Part shown: one piece after another, positions 55,088 to 63,860 of the stretch
How the letters are laid out: every line of letters starts with the position of its first letter
How positions within the stretch are numbered: the first letter of the stretch is position 1
NCBI GenBank assembly: GCA_937885015.1
Contig: CALAAS010000053.1
Span: 8,600-72,599, forward strand
Reading direction: 5' to 3'
DNA from: an uncultured Clostridium sp.
GTDB taxonomy: Bacteria > Bacillota > Clostridia > Lachnospirales > Lachnospiraceae
DNA: 64,000 bases
Position numbers and translations under genes: made by a program
Notes under the pieces: model-generated
Told to the model about the DNA's origin: nothing
The model's input: the letters and a program-made list of their open reading frames with translations, nothing else
Databases searched by the model: none

Positions 55088-56488
55088 TTATTTTCCTGAC
55101 AGGAACTCATCAATGCCTCTTGCTCCGGCACGTCCGGCCTCCATAGCCAGGATTACCGTAGCCGCTCCGGTTACCGCATCGCCTCCGGCATAGACGCCCT
55201 CTTTCGTCGTCTTTCCATTGGACTCATCGGCCACGATACATTTCCACCGGTTGACCTCCAGGCCGCGGGTGGTGTTGGAAATCAGCGGGTTGGGGGAAGT
55301 CCCCAATGCCATGATAACGGTATCCGCCTCTATCTCAAAATCCGATCCGGCCACTTCCACCGGTCTTCTCCTTCCGGACTCATCCGGTTCTCCCAGTTCC
55401 ATGCGGCGGCACACGATTCCGCGCACCCAGCCGTTTTCATCGGTCAGGATCTCTGCCGGGTTTGTCAGAAGGTTGAATACAATTCCTTCCTCTTTTGCAT
55501 GGTGTACCTCCTCCACACGGGCCGGAAGCTCTTTTTCGCTCCTCCGGTACACGATGTGCACTTCTGCGCCCAGACGAAGAGCCGTTCTGGCTGCATCCAT
55601 CGCCACGTTTCCGCCGCCGACCACGACCACCTTCTTTGCCTCCATGATTGGCGTGTCATAGTCATCCCGGAATGCCTTCATCAGGTTGCTGCGGGTCAGG
55701 TACTCATTGGCGGAAAATACGCCGTTGGCGTTCTCTCCCGGAATCCCCATGAATTTAGGAAGGCCGGCACCGGATCCGATGAATACTGCCGAAAATCCCT
55801 CTTCCTCCATCAACTCATCAATGGTCACGGATTTTCCGATTACCACATTGGTCTCAATCTTCACGCCCAGCTTGCGGACATTATCGATTTCCGGCTGCAC
55901 AACTCCCTCTTTGGGGAGACGGAATTCCGGAATCCCATAGGTAAGAACACCGCCAGGCTCATGAAGGGCCTCAAAAATCGTAACCTCATATCCCAGTTTT
56001 GCCAGATCCCCGGCGCAGGTAAGGCCGGCAGGGCCGGATCCGATCACAGCCACCTTCTTTCCATTTTTCTGTTCCGGGGCCTCCGGAACGAATCCGTGCT
56101 CTCTGGACCAGTCTGCCACAAACCGCTCCAGTTTTCCGATGGAAACCGGCTCGCCCTTGATCCCACGGACGCACTGCCCCTCGCACTGGGACTCCTGGGG
56201 GCAGACGCGGCCGCATACAGCCGGAAGTGCAGAGGATTTCGCGATGATCCTGGCTGCCTCTTCTATATTTCCCGCTTTAACCTCCTGGATAAATGCCGGA
56301 ATATCAATGGAAACGGGGCATCCAGCCACACATTTCGCATTTTTGCAGTTCAGGCAGCGCGCTGCCTCCGCCATGGCCTCCTCCAGGTTATACCCCATGC
56401 ACACTTCCTCAAAATTAGTGGCGCGCACCTTCGGTTCCTGCTCCCGGACCGGAACCTTTTTCATCATATCTCTCTTTTCTTCCATCAT
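55088..56488 (-). CDS. NfnB-type subunit, glutamate synthase small-chain family (NADPH-dependent ferredoxin oxidoreductase)
   Basis: This 466-residue flavoprotein has two N-terminal 4Fe-4S sets ([14 protein letters not shown] and [15 protein letters not shown]). FAD-binding VIGSGPAGL (about 151) and NAD(P)-binding [11 protein letters not shown] (about 290) follow, and [10 protein letters not shown] closes it. It overlaps the upstream FAD/NAD reductase by four nt. Together they match NfnAB, which bifurcates electrons between NADPH, NAD+ and ferredoxin. Without a glutamate synthase large subunit nearby, Nfn is the better call. Confidence 0.88.
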   Translation of the reverse strand: MMEEKRDMMKKVPVREQEPKVRATNFEEVCMGYNLEEAMAEAARCLNCKNAKCVAGCPVSIDIPAFIQEVKAGNIEEAARIIAKSSALPAVCGRVCPQESQCEGQCVRGIKGEPVSIGKLERFVADWSREHGFVPEAPEQKNGKKVAVIGSGPAGLTCAGDLAKLGYEVTIFEALHEPGGVLTYGIPEFRLPKEGVVQPEIDNVRKLGVKIETNVVIGKSVTIDELMEEEGFSAVFIGSGAGLPKFMGIPGENANGVFSANEYLTRSNLMKAFRDDYDTPIMEAKKVVVVGGGNVAMDAARTALRLGAEVHIVYRRSEKELPARVEEVHHAKEEGIVFNLLTNPAEILTDENGWVRGIVCRRMELGEPDESGRRRPVEVAGSDFEIEADTVIMALGTSPNPLISNTTRGLEVNRWKCIVADESNGKTTKEGVYAGGDAVTGAATVILAMEAGRAGARGIDEFLSGK

Positions 56489-57375
56489 TCGTCACCTCCG
56501 CAGTGGCCGCATCCGCCGTGGTGGGTATCCCCCTCTTTCAGGCGAAGCATAGCTCTTCCTTCCTGGGTCCTGTACATCTGCTGACGTTTCATCGCCTCGT
56601 CAAAATTTACCAGATGGCCATCAAACTCCGGCCCGTCCACACAGGCAAATTTTACCTTGTCCCCCACCGTTACCCGGCAGGCGCCGCACATTCCCGTTCC
56701 GTCCACCATAATCGGGTTCAGGCTGACAATGGTGGGAATCCCCAGTTTTTTCGTCAGAAGGCATACGAATTTCATCATGATCATCGGGCCAATCGCTACG
56801 CAGACATCGTATTTCTTTCCCTGTTTTTCCACCAGGTCTTCGATCACACTGGTTACCAGGCCTTTGCTTCCGAAACTTCCGTCATCGGTGGCCACATAAA
56901 GGTTTCCTGCCTCTTTCTCCATTTCTTCCGTCAGAATCAGCAGATCCTTTGTCTTGGATCCCACGATCACATCGGCCTCCATGCCATGTTCCCGCATCCA
57001 CTTTACCTGCGGATACACCGGCGCTGCGCCGACACCGCCTGCCACGAACAGGTACTTTCTGTTCCGTATCTCTTCCAGGTTCTCCTTTACAAATTCAGAC
57101 GGGTTTCCCAGAGGACCCACGAAATCGCGGAACGCATCTCCCGCTTTCAGGGCGCTCATTTTTTCTGTGGAAGCGCCCACGGTCTGAAATACGATGGTAA
57201 CCGTTCCCTTTTCCCGGTCAAAATCGCAGATGGTCAGAGGGATCCGTTCCCCCTCTTCATCCATTTTCACGATCACAAACTCCCCCGGCTCACACGACCG
57301 TGCCACCCGCGGTGCTTCCACTACCATCAGGTAGATTTTATCTGCCAGCTTTTCCGCCTTTAAAATCTGGTACAT
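56485..57375 (-). CDS. NfnA-type subunit, sulfide/dihydroorotate dehydrogenase-like FAD/NAD-binding protein
   Basis: From the ATG at 57375 (TAGGAGG upstream) the product is 296 residues. It has an FAD-binding beta barrel (ERIPLTICDFD), an NAD domain (LFVAGGVGAAPVYPQVKWM) and a 2Fe-2S cysteine group (GMCGACRVTVGDKVKFACVDG). The C-terminal [12 protein letters not shown] tail is His/Cys-rich. It is the NAD(H)-facing half of NfnAB. A promoter lies at 57437-57465. Confidence 0.88.
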   Translation of the reverse strand: MYQILKAEKLADKIYLMVVEAPRVARSCEPGEFVIVKMDEEGERIPLTICDFDREKGTVTIVFQTVGASTEKMSALKAGDAFRDFVGPLGNPSEFVKENLEEIRNRKYLFVAGGVGAAPVYPQVKWMREHGMEADVIVGSKTKDLLILTEEMEKEAGNLYVATDDGSFGSKGLVTSVIEDLVEKQGKKYDVCVAIGPMIMMKFVCLLTKKLGIPTIVSLNPIMVDGTGMCGACRVTVGDKVKFACVDGPEFDGHLVNFDEAMKRQQMYRTQEGRAMLRLKEGDTHHGGCGHCGGDE

Positions 57376-57436
57376 GCTATTCCTCCTAGCGCATAAAATA
57401 TATGATTGCGCCCCTTGGGGCATAAATTTCTATAGT

Positions 57437-57465
57437 ATTTTACCACTCTGTCATTTTTTTGACAA
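57437..57465 (-). promoter_or_regulatory. Promoter of nfnAB
   Basis: TTGTCA, a 17-bp spacer and TAAAAT on the minus strand. The leader has a small GCCCC/GGGGC hairpin before the ribosome-binding site. Confidence 0.68.
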
Positions 57466-57493
57466 GGTTTTCTTTCATCCATTCCTGGCTGCC

Positions 57494-58909
57494 CTATGGC
57501 TGGCGGCTGTATTTCCGAAACTCATAACACAGATCAAAAAAAGTCTGTTCCTCACTGGTCTCCGTTTGTTTCCAACCCGCGTTCTCCAGATTGACCATGT
57601 GCGTATCCGCTTCATAGGAATAATCGATCCAGGTAATATGCGCCGTACTGCAATACGGAAGAAACTGGCGGTAGATGCTCTCTCCGCCTATGATATACAC
57701 ATCCGCATCTGAAAGTCCGAAGCGTTCCTCCAGGCGGCCGATCACGTCCAGCGCCTCCTTTTCGCTCCGGCAGACGTGGGCTCCCTTCACGTTCCAGGAA
57801 TCGTTTTCCGTCAAAATCACATTGTGGCGTCCATCCAGCGGCCTCTGTCCCGGCAGCGTAAGAAACGTTTTCCGTCCCATCACGACAATTTTTCCCATGG
57901 TCTCCTGACGGAAAAGTTTCTGATCCGCCGGGATGGCCACCAACATCTGCCCTTTCCTTCCGATGGCCCAATTCCGGTCAACGGCGGCGATCAGCTGAAA
58001 GGAACGGCTCTGCATGGCCTTTCCCTCCTGCCTTTCTTCCTCTGAAAACTCTTCTGGAAACTGGCGGCGCAGGGTTCGCATCATGCTGGCAGCGTTGATG
58101 TAAAAGGCTTCATCCGGCTGCAGCTTTTTATCCACATTTCCATGGAACACCCGCTCCATCTCCCGAAGCGCTTTTTCGTCTTCTGGAAACGCGTTCATGA
58201 TCTCCACCATCCTATCCCGGCTGTCCCGGAGTTCCTCCATCAAACGCACCCAGATTCCGGCTCTGTTCTCCGGACTTACCAGGCCGTAATGGTTCAGAAT
58301 GATTTCTGACACCGGAATTTCAGAAGAGCGCCGGATGGATTCCTCCGCTCCCCTGTAATCCACCAGGAACGAAGGCATATAGCCGCCCTCTTTTCCCATC
58401 ACGCCCACCGTCTCGCTGCAGAGCATGACCTCTCCATCCACCACATACGACATGGAACATTTCGTATGGCCGATGGTTGCAAAGGCAAACACCTGGTGAT
58501 CTCCGATCCGGACCCTCTCTCCATCCTCCAGTGCCACATCGATTTTCAGATCCTCATCCCGGTAATCCCTGTCCCAGGGAAGTTCTGCCGCTGCGGCTGC
58601 TTCCCCGGAAAGGCGGCGGATCGTGGCAAGTGCCCCAGGTTTCACGAGGATCTCCTGTGCCCTGACAGAGGCGTAGGTCTTAAGCTCCGGCCAGCGTTTC
58701 CGCAGAGCGGGAAGTCCCGCTACGTGGTCATAGTGGGAATGGGATAACAGCACCCCATCCAAAGATCCGTCATCCCCCAGTTCCCTCTCAATGGCCTCTA
58801 CCATGGCGTCTGCTGCGTAAGCCATCCCGGCCTCAAATAAAAGATTTGCCTTTCCGCGAAGCAGAAAAACCGCTCCCGTTCCAATTCCGGATACATCGAT
58901 GATCCTCAT
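57494..58909 (-). CDS. Metallo-beta-lactamase fold hydrolase fused to dihydrofolate reductase
   Basis: One uninterrupted 471-codon frame. Residues about 1-230 form an MBL fold with HSHYDH (near 56), FATIGHTKCSMSY and a final LNHYGLV histidine, so the di-metal site looks complete. A helical linker (about 230-298) follows. Residues about 299-471 are dihydrofolate reductase: FQLIAAVDRNWAIGRKG, IPADQKLF with the active-site acid, VVMGRKTFLTLPGQRPL and VYIIGGESIYRQFLP. DHFR makes tetrahydrofolate. The MBL partner's reaction is unknown; fusion suggests a folate- or pterin-linked substrate. An internal ATG at the DHFR start might also give free DHFR. Confidence 0.9.
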   Translation of the reverse strand: MRIIDVSGIGTGAVFLLRGKANLLFEAGMAYAADAMVEAIERELGDDGSLDGVLLSHSHYDHVAGLPALRKRWPELKTYASVRAQEILVKPGALATIRRLSGEAAAAAELPWDRDYRDEDLKIDVALEDGERVRIGDHQVFAFATIGHTKCSMSYVVDGEVMLCSETVGVMGKEGGYMPSFLVDYRGAEESIRRSSEIPVSEIILNHYGLVSPENRAGIWVRLMEELRDSRDRMVEIMNAFPEDEKALREMERVFHGNVDKKLQPDEAFYINAASMMRTLRRQFPEEFSEEERQEGKAMQSRSFQLIAAVDRNWAIGRKGQMLVAIPADQKLFRQETMGKIVVMGRKTFLTLPGQRPLDGRHNVILTENDSWNVKGAHVCRSEKEALDVIGRLEERFGLSDADVYIIGGESIYRQFLPYCSTAHITWIDYSYEADTHMVNLENAGWKQTETSEEQTFFDLCYEFRKYSRQP

Positions 58910-58952
58910 GATTCTCTCGTCTCCCTCTCTTCAAAGCTCCATTTACAGGGAG

Positions 58953-58981
58953 ATTCTACTATATTTTTTTGAGAACCGCAA
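58953..58981 (-). promoter_or_regulatory. Promoter of the MBL-DHFR gene
   Basis: TTGCGG, a 17-bp A/T-rich spacer and TAGAAT on the minus strand, about 45 nt upstream of the ATG. Confidence 0.55.
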
Positions 58982-59005
58982 GAGTGGAAGTCCGACTTTA
59001 CTTCT

Positions 59006-60631
59006 CTACTGCTCCGCCATATACGGATACGTTACTTCCTCACAGGGAATCCGCAATTCCTTGATCGTTCTGGGACTCAGCCAGCGATACATGTTGATCT
59101 CACTCCCTGCCTTATCATTGGTTCCCGACGCTCTGGCTCCGCCGAAAGGCTGCTGGCCAATGACGGCTCCCGTCGGCTTGTCGTTGATATAGAAGTTTCC
59201 GGCCGCATTGGTAAGCGCCTTTTCCATTTCCACAATGGCATGGCGGTCATTGGCAAAAATCGCGCCGGACAGGCCGTAGGCCGTAGCCGTATCACAGCTT
59301 ATAAGCGTCTCCTCCAGCTGATCATCCGGATATACGTAAACCGTCATGATCGGTCCGAAGATCTCCTCCAGCATTGTGCGGAACTTCGGATTCTTTGTCT
59401 CGATCAGGGTCGGATAAACGAAATACCCCTTCGTATCATCGTATCCGCCGCAGAGCACATTGGCATCCTCCGAGGTTCTGGCATAATCAATGTATTCTTT
59501 ACAGGTCTTAAAAGCCGAAACATCGATCACTGCTCCCATAAAGTTTCGGAAATCTGTTATATCTCCTACCTTAATCTTTCCGATCTCCTCCAGCATAAGT
59601 TCCCTTACCTGCGGCCAGATACTGGCCGGGACAAAGGCGCGGGAAGCTGCTGAACACTTCTGCCCCTGATACTCGTAAGAGGCGCGGGTCATAGAAGCTG
59701 CCAGTGCCTTCACATCCGCAGAGGCATGGGCAAAAATGAAATCCTTTCCTCCCGTTTCTCCCACCAGGCGCGGATAGGTTTTGTAACTCTGGATATTCTG
59801 GCCCACCAGAGAATATACACCGCTGAACACTTCCGTAGAACCTGTAAAATGAAATCCTGCCAGGTTCGGATCGCTCAGCACGTATTTGCTCATATCCGAT
59901 CCACGGCTTGGCACAAAATTCATCACTCCGGCCGGAAGACCTGCAGCCTGGAAAGCCTTCATGACATAATAATTAGAAAGAACGGCTGTGGTAGCCGGTT
60001 TCCAGAGCACCACATTGCCCGCTATAGCCGGAGCAGCCGGGAGATTGGCTCCAATGGACGTAAAATTGAAAGGCGAGATTGCCGCCACAAATCCCTCCAG
60101 AGGCCGGTACTCAATCCGGTTCCACACACCTGGCGTATTGTTGGGCTGCCTTTCATAAATCTGCTGCAGATAGTATACGTTAAACCGCAGAAAATCGATG
60201 AGCTCACAGGTATCGATCTCCGCCTGGTATGCCGTCTTACTCTGCCCCAGCATGGTCGCAGCATTGATCAGATCCCGCATAGGACCTGCAATGAGATCGG
60301 CCGCTTTCAGGAAAATAGAAAAGCGATGTTCCGGCGGCATCTCTGCCCAGGATTTTCTTGCTGCCAGGGCAGAAGCGATCGCCTCTTTCAGTTCCTTCTC
60401 TCCCCCGGATGCCGCCTCTGCCAGCACATGGCTATGGTCATGAGGCATTCCTGTTTTCGTCTTTTTATCCGTCCACACTTCTTTTCCGTTAATGATCATG
60501 GGAACCTGGACAATCTGCGCCGCCTGGCGCTCCAGTTCTCTTTTCAGGCTTTCCCGCTCCGCGCTTCCGGGGAGATAACCTCTTACCTGCTCATTTTCCG
60601 GCATCTGAATTTTAAAATATCCTCCGCTCAT
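59006..60631 (-). CDS. pruA: L-glutamate gamma-semialdehyde dehydrogenase (1-pyrroline-5-carboxylate dehydrogenase)
   Basis: The start is the ATG at 60631 with AAGGAGG seven nt upstream, giving 541 residues. This aldehyde dehydrogenase carries EYRPLEGFVAAISPFNFTSIG, GFHFTGSTEVF, VGETGGKDF and the catalytic cysteine in GQKCSAASRAFVP (about 325). It oxidises glutamate semialdehyde to glutamate with NAD+ in proline or ornithine breakdown. The N-terminal extension and length match the stand-alone PruA1 type. No proline dehydrogenase is in the window. Confidence 0.93.
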   Translation of the reverse strand: MSGGYFKIQMPENEQVRGYLPGSAERESLKRELERQAAQIVQVPMIINGKEVWTDKKTKTGMPHDHSHVLAEAASGGEKELKEAIASALAARKSWAEMPPEHRFSIFLKAADLIAGPMRDLINAATMLGQSKTAYQAEIDTCELIDFLRFNVYYLQQIYERQPNNTPGVWNRIEYRPLEGFVAAISPFNFTSIGANLPAAPAIAGNVVLWKPATTAVLSNYYVMKAFQAAGLPAGVMNFVPSRGSDMSKYVLSDPNLAGFHFTGSTEVFSGVYSLVGQNIQSYKTYPRLVGETGGKDFIFAHASADVKALAASMTRASYEYQGQKCSAASRAFVPASIWPQVRELMLEEIGKIKVGDITDFRNFMGAVIDVSAFKTCKEYIDYARTSEDANVLCGGYDDTKGYFVYPTLIETKNPKFRTMLEEIFGPIMTVYVYPDDQLEETLISCDTATAYGLSGAIFANDRHAIVEMEKALTNAAGNFYINDKPTGAVIGQQPFGGARASGTNDKAGSEINMYRWLSPRTIKELRIPCEEVTYPYMAEQ

Positions 60632-60952
60632 TTTTCCTCCTTTTGAAGAAACGACGCAAATTCTTGTCGTGCTTCCCTTTTGTTTTTTCATTATTTCATT
60701 CAATTTCTTTTTATTTTTTCATATATATGAATTTATATGAAGATAATATCATTATTTTGAATATTAGTCAAATAATTTTCATTTTAAATTTTCACAAATT
60801 TCGTTATATTTTTTTATGCATATCGTATATTTTTTTTAAACCCGATACTCAATTCCATGGCATCCAAAAGAACCGTTTGTATACTCACGAAAAATCCTGT
60901 ATAATACCTGAATAGATATCAAAAACGTTACATTTCCGGGAAAGGATTTTTT
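60632..60952. other. AT-rich intergenic region between divergent genes
   Basis: About 320 bp, very AT-rich, between pruA (minus) and the 205-residue gene (plus). It holds the promoter at 60877-60905. I see no tRNA, repeat or credible small ORF in the rest. Confidence 0.6.
60877..60905 (+). promoter_or_regulatory. Promoter of the 205-residue conserved gene
   Basis: TTGTAT, a 17-bp spacer and TATAAT, about 48 nt upstream of the ATG at 60953. Confidence 0.75.
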
Positions 60953-61570
60953 ATGATTACAGTAGAACGAACCAGTGTGATGAATTTTGAAAATGCCATG
61001 CGCGGCGCCCGCAATCCCCTAAACAGCTGGAACCGGATGGACAGCTTTACCGCCGAAGACGGTTCTTTCGTATTTGGCCCCAATGATCTGGATCTGGCCA
61101 GACGCCTGCGCAAAGCCGGAAGCGATCACCGCAAATTCCTGCGCCAGGTATTCGTCTCCGCAGACGTAACAGCACCTCTTTACTGGTGGAAAGAATACGA
61201 CACCTATAAAGTAGCCACTGTGGCTAACTCCTGCAGCACCATGCACAAAATCTCCAGCAAACCCTTTTCCATGAGGGATTTCAGCTGCGACCATATGAGT
61301 CCTGAAACCCTCGCTTTTATGGAAACGGTGGTGGCCCAGCTGGAATCCATCCGCCTTCGCTATCTGGAGACAAAGGACAAGCAGGACTGGTACGATATGA
61401 TCCAGCTCCTTCCCAGCAGCTACAACCAGATGCGTACCTGTTCCTTCAATTACGAAACGCTGATCAATATCTATCATGCCCGAAAGGATCACAAGCTGGC
61501 AGAGTGGCACACTTTCTGCGACTGGATCTGTACACTTCCCTACGCGTCAGAGCTGATTCTGGGCGAATAG
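60953..61570 (+). CDS. Conserved protein of unknown function, possibly ThyX-like
   Basis: This 205-residue soluble protein has AAGGA six nt before its ATG. Striking blocks are RKAGSDHRKFLRQVFVSADV, APLYWWKEYDTYKV and ANSCSTMHKI (residues about 62-104), followed by a helical C-terminus with LPSSYNQMRTCSFNYETL. I have a weak recollection of resemblance to flavin-dependent thymidylate synthase-like proteins, but the classical RHRxxSxxxxS motif is not seen. It is monocistronic on the plus strand. Confidence 0.6.
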   Translation: MITVERTSVMNFENAMRGARNPLNSWNRMDSFTAEDGSFVFGPNDLDLARRLRKAGSDHRKFLRQVFVSADVTAPLYWWKEYDTYKVATVANSCSTMHKISSKPFSMRDFSCDHMSPETLAFMETVVAQLESIRLRYLETKDKQDWYDMIQLLPSSYNQMRTCSFNYETLINIYHARKDHKLAEWHTFCDWICTLPYASELILGE

Positions 61571-61625
61571 TTCCACTTCCTGAGCTATTACTTTCTTTCA
61601 AAGAACGCACTTTCCTGTAAAATTG

Positions 61626-61818
61626 GATTCGGGTGTCAAAAGGTCATTTTAAGAAGGAATGACGCATGAGAAAAATATGAATCCCAAAAAACTGTGCTTA
61701 TTAGAATAGCAAGTGGGAGAAATACAGCAAAAAAATATCTATTTTCACCCTACATGCCCATGCACTTTATTGTGGGAAAGCGTGTTTTTACTAAAATTAC
61801 CCTTTTGACACCCTAATC
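61626..61818. mobile_element. MITE-like element with 18-bp terminal inverted repeats
   Basis: GATTCGGGTGTCAAAAGG at the left and CCTTTTGACACCCTAATC at the right are inverted copies with one mismatch, around about 157 bp of AT-rich, non-coding DNA. Size and structure suit a miniature inverted-repeat element. I cannot see a clear target duplication. A second invertible segment is an alternative, but no strong promoter is inside. Confidence 0.55.
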
Positions 61819-61829
61819 AAAATTGCAAA

Positions 61830-61887
61830 AAAAGAAAAGACACGCGTGTTCCGGAAATACTTCCTGAACACGCGTGTCTTTTCTTTT
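61830..61887. terminator. Strong bidirectional terminator
   Basis: A perfect 22-bp stem AAAAGAAAAGACACGCGTGTTC with its complement and a 14-nt loop. A-rich and T-rich ends serve both directions: the plus-strand gene at 60953 and xdhC. It overlaps the xdhC stop codon by two bases. Confidence 0.92.
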
Positions 61888-62917
61888 AATGCATGGGGCA
61901 GCCGTGGGTCTCTACTCCATGTTTCTCCCGGAGCAGCGCCCTCTCATAAACCATCTCCCCCGCAATGCTGATGGCGATCTCCTCCGGCGTAACTGCCTTG
62001 ATGGGCGTACCGATGGGCGAGTGGACACTGGCAATCCTCTCCTCCGAGATGCCTGCCTCCCGGAGTTTCTGATTGATAAATGCTTTCTTACTCTTTGAGC
62101 CGATCACTCCCACATAGACATGTGGATTTTCCAGGATCTGAAGCTGTACGTCCAGGTCATGGCTATGACCGTTGGTCATGATCACGATATAATCCGACTC
62201 CTCTACAGACAAATAGTCCGAAATCTTTGTAAAATCTCCGCAGACCGTGCGTTCAGCCTTTGGAAATAGCTCCGGATCCGAATATTCAGGACGGCAATCC
62301 ATCACCGTTACCCGAAATCCCACACTGTTTAAGATGGGAACCAGCGCCTGTGAACAATGGCCGCCGCCGAAAATAACAACCCGATCCTGGACCGGAAGCG
62401 GAAACAAAAATCCGTGTTCCGTTCTCAAATACGTCCCCTGTCTCCAGGCCTTCGCCCTCTCCTCAAACTCTCCAAACAGAAGGTTCCCCTCTCCGTCAAA
62501 CAGAGCCGGAAGCGCCCCGTCTTCATGGAGCGCCAGCCACCCCGCCTGACGGTCATGAAGCATATCCAGAAGCTTTCCGGAAAACTCTCTCCAAAAAGGC
62601 AGCGCGGCATCCACATACTGGAACCACACCACAATATCCCCGCCGCAGACCATGCCAATATCCGTCTTGGCATTTTTTCTCAGAGAAAAGGCCTGGATAC
62701 CCGACTTTTTTTCCTTCAAAAGCGTCTGGGCATATTTTTCGCACAAAAGTTCTACAGCTCCGCCTCCCACAGAACCCAGGATCCGTCCATGATCTCCTAC
62801 CAGCATCTGAGCGCCGACGCCTCGGGGGGAAGACCCCTCCTGGGAAACGACGCTTACCAGGATCAAACTCCTTTTTTCCTCAATCTCATACAACAGCTTT
62901 GTAAATATTGAATTCAT
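61886..62917 (-). CDS. XdhC/CoxI family molybdenum-enzyme maturation protein
   Basis: From the ATG at 62917 (AAAGGA nine nt upstream) the product is 343 residues. The XdhC_CoxI N-domain has LVSVVSQEGSSPRGVGAQMLV and GSVGGGAVE. The C-domain has a Rossmann fold with VVIFGGGHCSQALVPIL (about 158) and IGSKSKKAFINQKL. XdhC proteins bind and sulfurate the molybdenum cofactor before insertion into xanthine dehydrogenase-type enzymes. No hydroxylase gene is in view, but the upstream gene is also molybdenum-related. Confidence 0.93.
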   Translation of the reverse strand: MNSIFTKLLYEIEEKRSLILVSVVSQEGSSPRGVGAQMLVGDHGRILGSVGGGAVELLCEKYAQTLLKEKKSGIQAFSLRKNAKTDIGMVCGGDIVVWFQYVDAALPFWREFSGKLLDMLHDRQAGWLALHEDGALPALFDGEGNLLFGEFEERAKAWRQGTYLRTEHGFLFPLPVQDRVVIFGGGHCSQALVPILNSVGFRVTVMDCRPEYSDPELFPKAERTVCGDFTKISDYLSVEESDYIVIMTNGHSHDLDVQLQILENPHVYVGVIGSKSKKAFINQKLREAGISEERIASVHSPIGTPIKAVTPEEIAISIAGEMVYERALLREKHGVETHGCPMH

Positions 62918-62945
62918 CGCAGATTCCTTTCTGCAGCCAGTTTTC

Positions 62946-63860
62946 CTACGCATCCATCTGTGAAAAATGCTTCTGGAAAATCTCCTGAAGCACCACATCC
63001 GCCTCCGTCTGGAACGCACTGTAGCTGCTCATCATTTTTTTTGCTTCCTTCGTCAGGTGGGAGTAGCCGCCGCTTTTCCCCCCCTGCCTCGTCTCCAGCA
63101 CCGCCGTCCCCAGCTGCTCTTCCATGAGCGCAATCATCCTGCGCCCTTTCGTGTAGGACAGCCCCATGTGCTGGCACGCATTATACAGCGATCCAAATTC
63201 CTCGGTCAGCTGAAGGAGGTGGTGGACGCCGGGTCCGTAAAATCCCTTTTCTTTGCTGATCTTTACCTGGAACGTGACCTTCATTTTCCGGATGTCCCGG
63301 TCGCCGCGAAGGCTCTTTTCCATCTCTCTTGACTGGTTTTCCGCCAGAATTCCTGCGTCTCCCGTCTCGATCATCTCCTGCTCTACCCCAGATGCCTCCA
63401 TGGCGCCCTGCAGTCCGTTTTCTCCGCTATATGAAAGAATCTTTTCAAAGCAGGAGAAGCAAAGCAGTACCGGGTGCCCGCCCTTTCCCCGAAACGTCGG
63501 AATCCGGATGTCACCGCTTCCGTCCAGCAGCGCCTCCACCGTCTGTTCAGAAAATCTCGGAACCCCCACATGGGTAATCAGAACCTCTGTACACTTATCC
63601 TGAAGATACGCCAGTCCCTCCTTTACACTGTCCAGCATTTCCCCGCCTGCAGGAGCAGTCAGAAAAATCAGGTTCATACTGGGCACCAGCTTCTGGGAAA
63701 GGCCGTCCTCCTCTCCCATTACCACGATTCTTCGAATACCCGCCATCTTTAAAATCACTACGATCCGCTCAATCGCAGTAATTCTTCCAATTCTTTTTTC
63801 CGGCGAAAACCGGTTTTTATGATCCGTCTTCCCCGCAGCGATCACAAGAGCTGCCGTCAT
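62946..63860 (-). CDS. MobA-like nucleotidyltransferase domain fused to ModE-like winged helix
   Basis: From the ATG at 63860 (GGGAG eight nt upstream) the product is 304 residues; a GTG six codons earlier is possible. The N-half (about 1-190) follows the MobA/MocA fold: ALVIAAGKTD, AGIRRIVVMGEEDGL, MLDSVKEGLAYL and GHPVLLCFSCFEKIL. The usual GxSxRMGxxK loop is degenerate, so catalysis is doubtful. The C-half (about 195-304) is ModE/LysR-like: FGSLYNACQHMGLSYTKGRRMIALME and TRQGGKSGGYSHLTKEAK. It may sense molybdenum cofactor state and regulate, or still modify the cofactor. It lies 28 bp upstream of xdhC. Confidence 0.8.
   Translation of the reverse strand: MTAALVIAAGKTDHKNRFSPEKRIGRITAIERIVVILKMAGIRRIVVMGEEDGLSQKLVPSMNLIFLTAPAGGEMLDSVKEGLAYLQDKCTEVLITHVGVPRFSEQTVEALLDGSGDIRIPTFRGKGGHPVLLCFSCFEKILSYSGENGLQGAMEASGVEQEMIETGDAGILAENQSREMEKSLRGDRDIRKMKVTFQVKISKEKGFYGPGVHHLLQLTEEFGSLYNACQHMGLSYTKGRRMIALMEEQLGTAVLETRQGGKSGGYSHLTKEAKKMMSSYSAFQTEADVVLQEIFQKHFSQMDA

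Noticed and set aside
61626..61818. A second invertible promoter
   Set aside because: The inverted ends are suitable in form, but I find no consensus promoter within and no downstream gene that inversion would switch on; a MITE-like element is the simpler reading.
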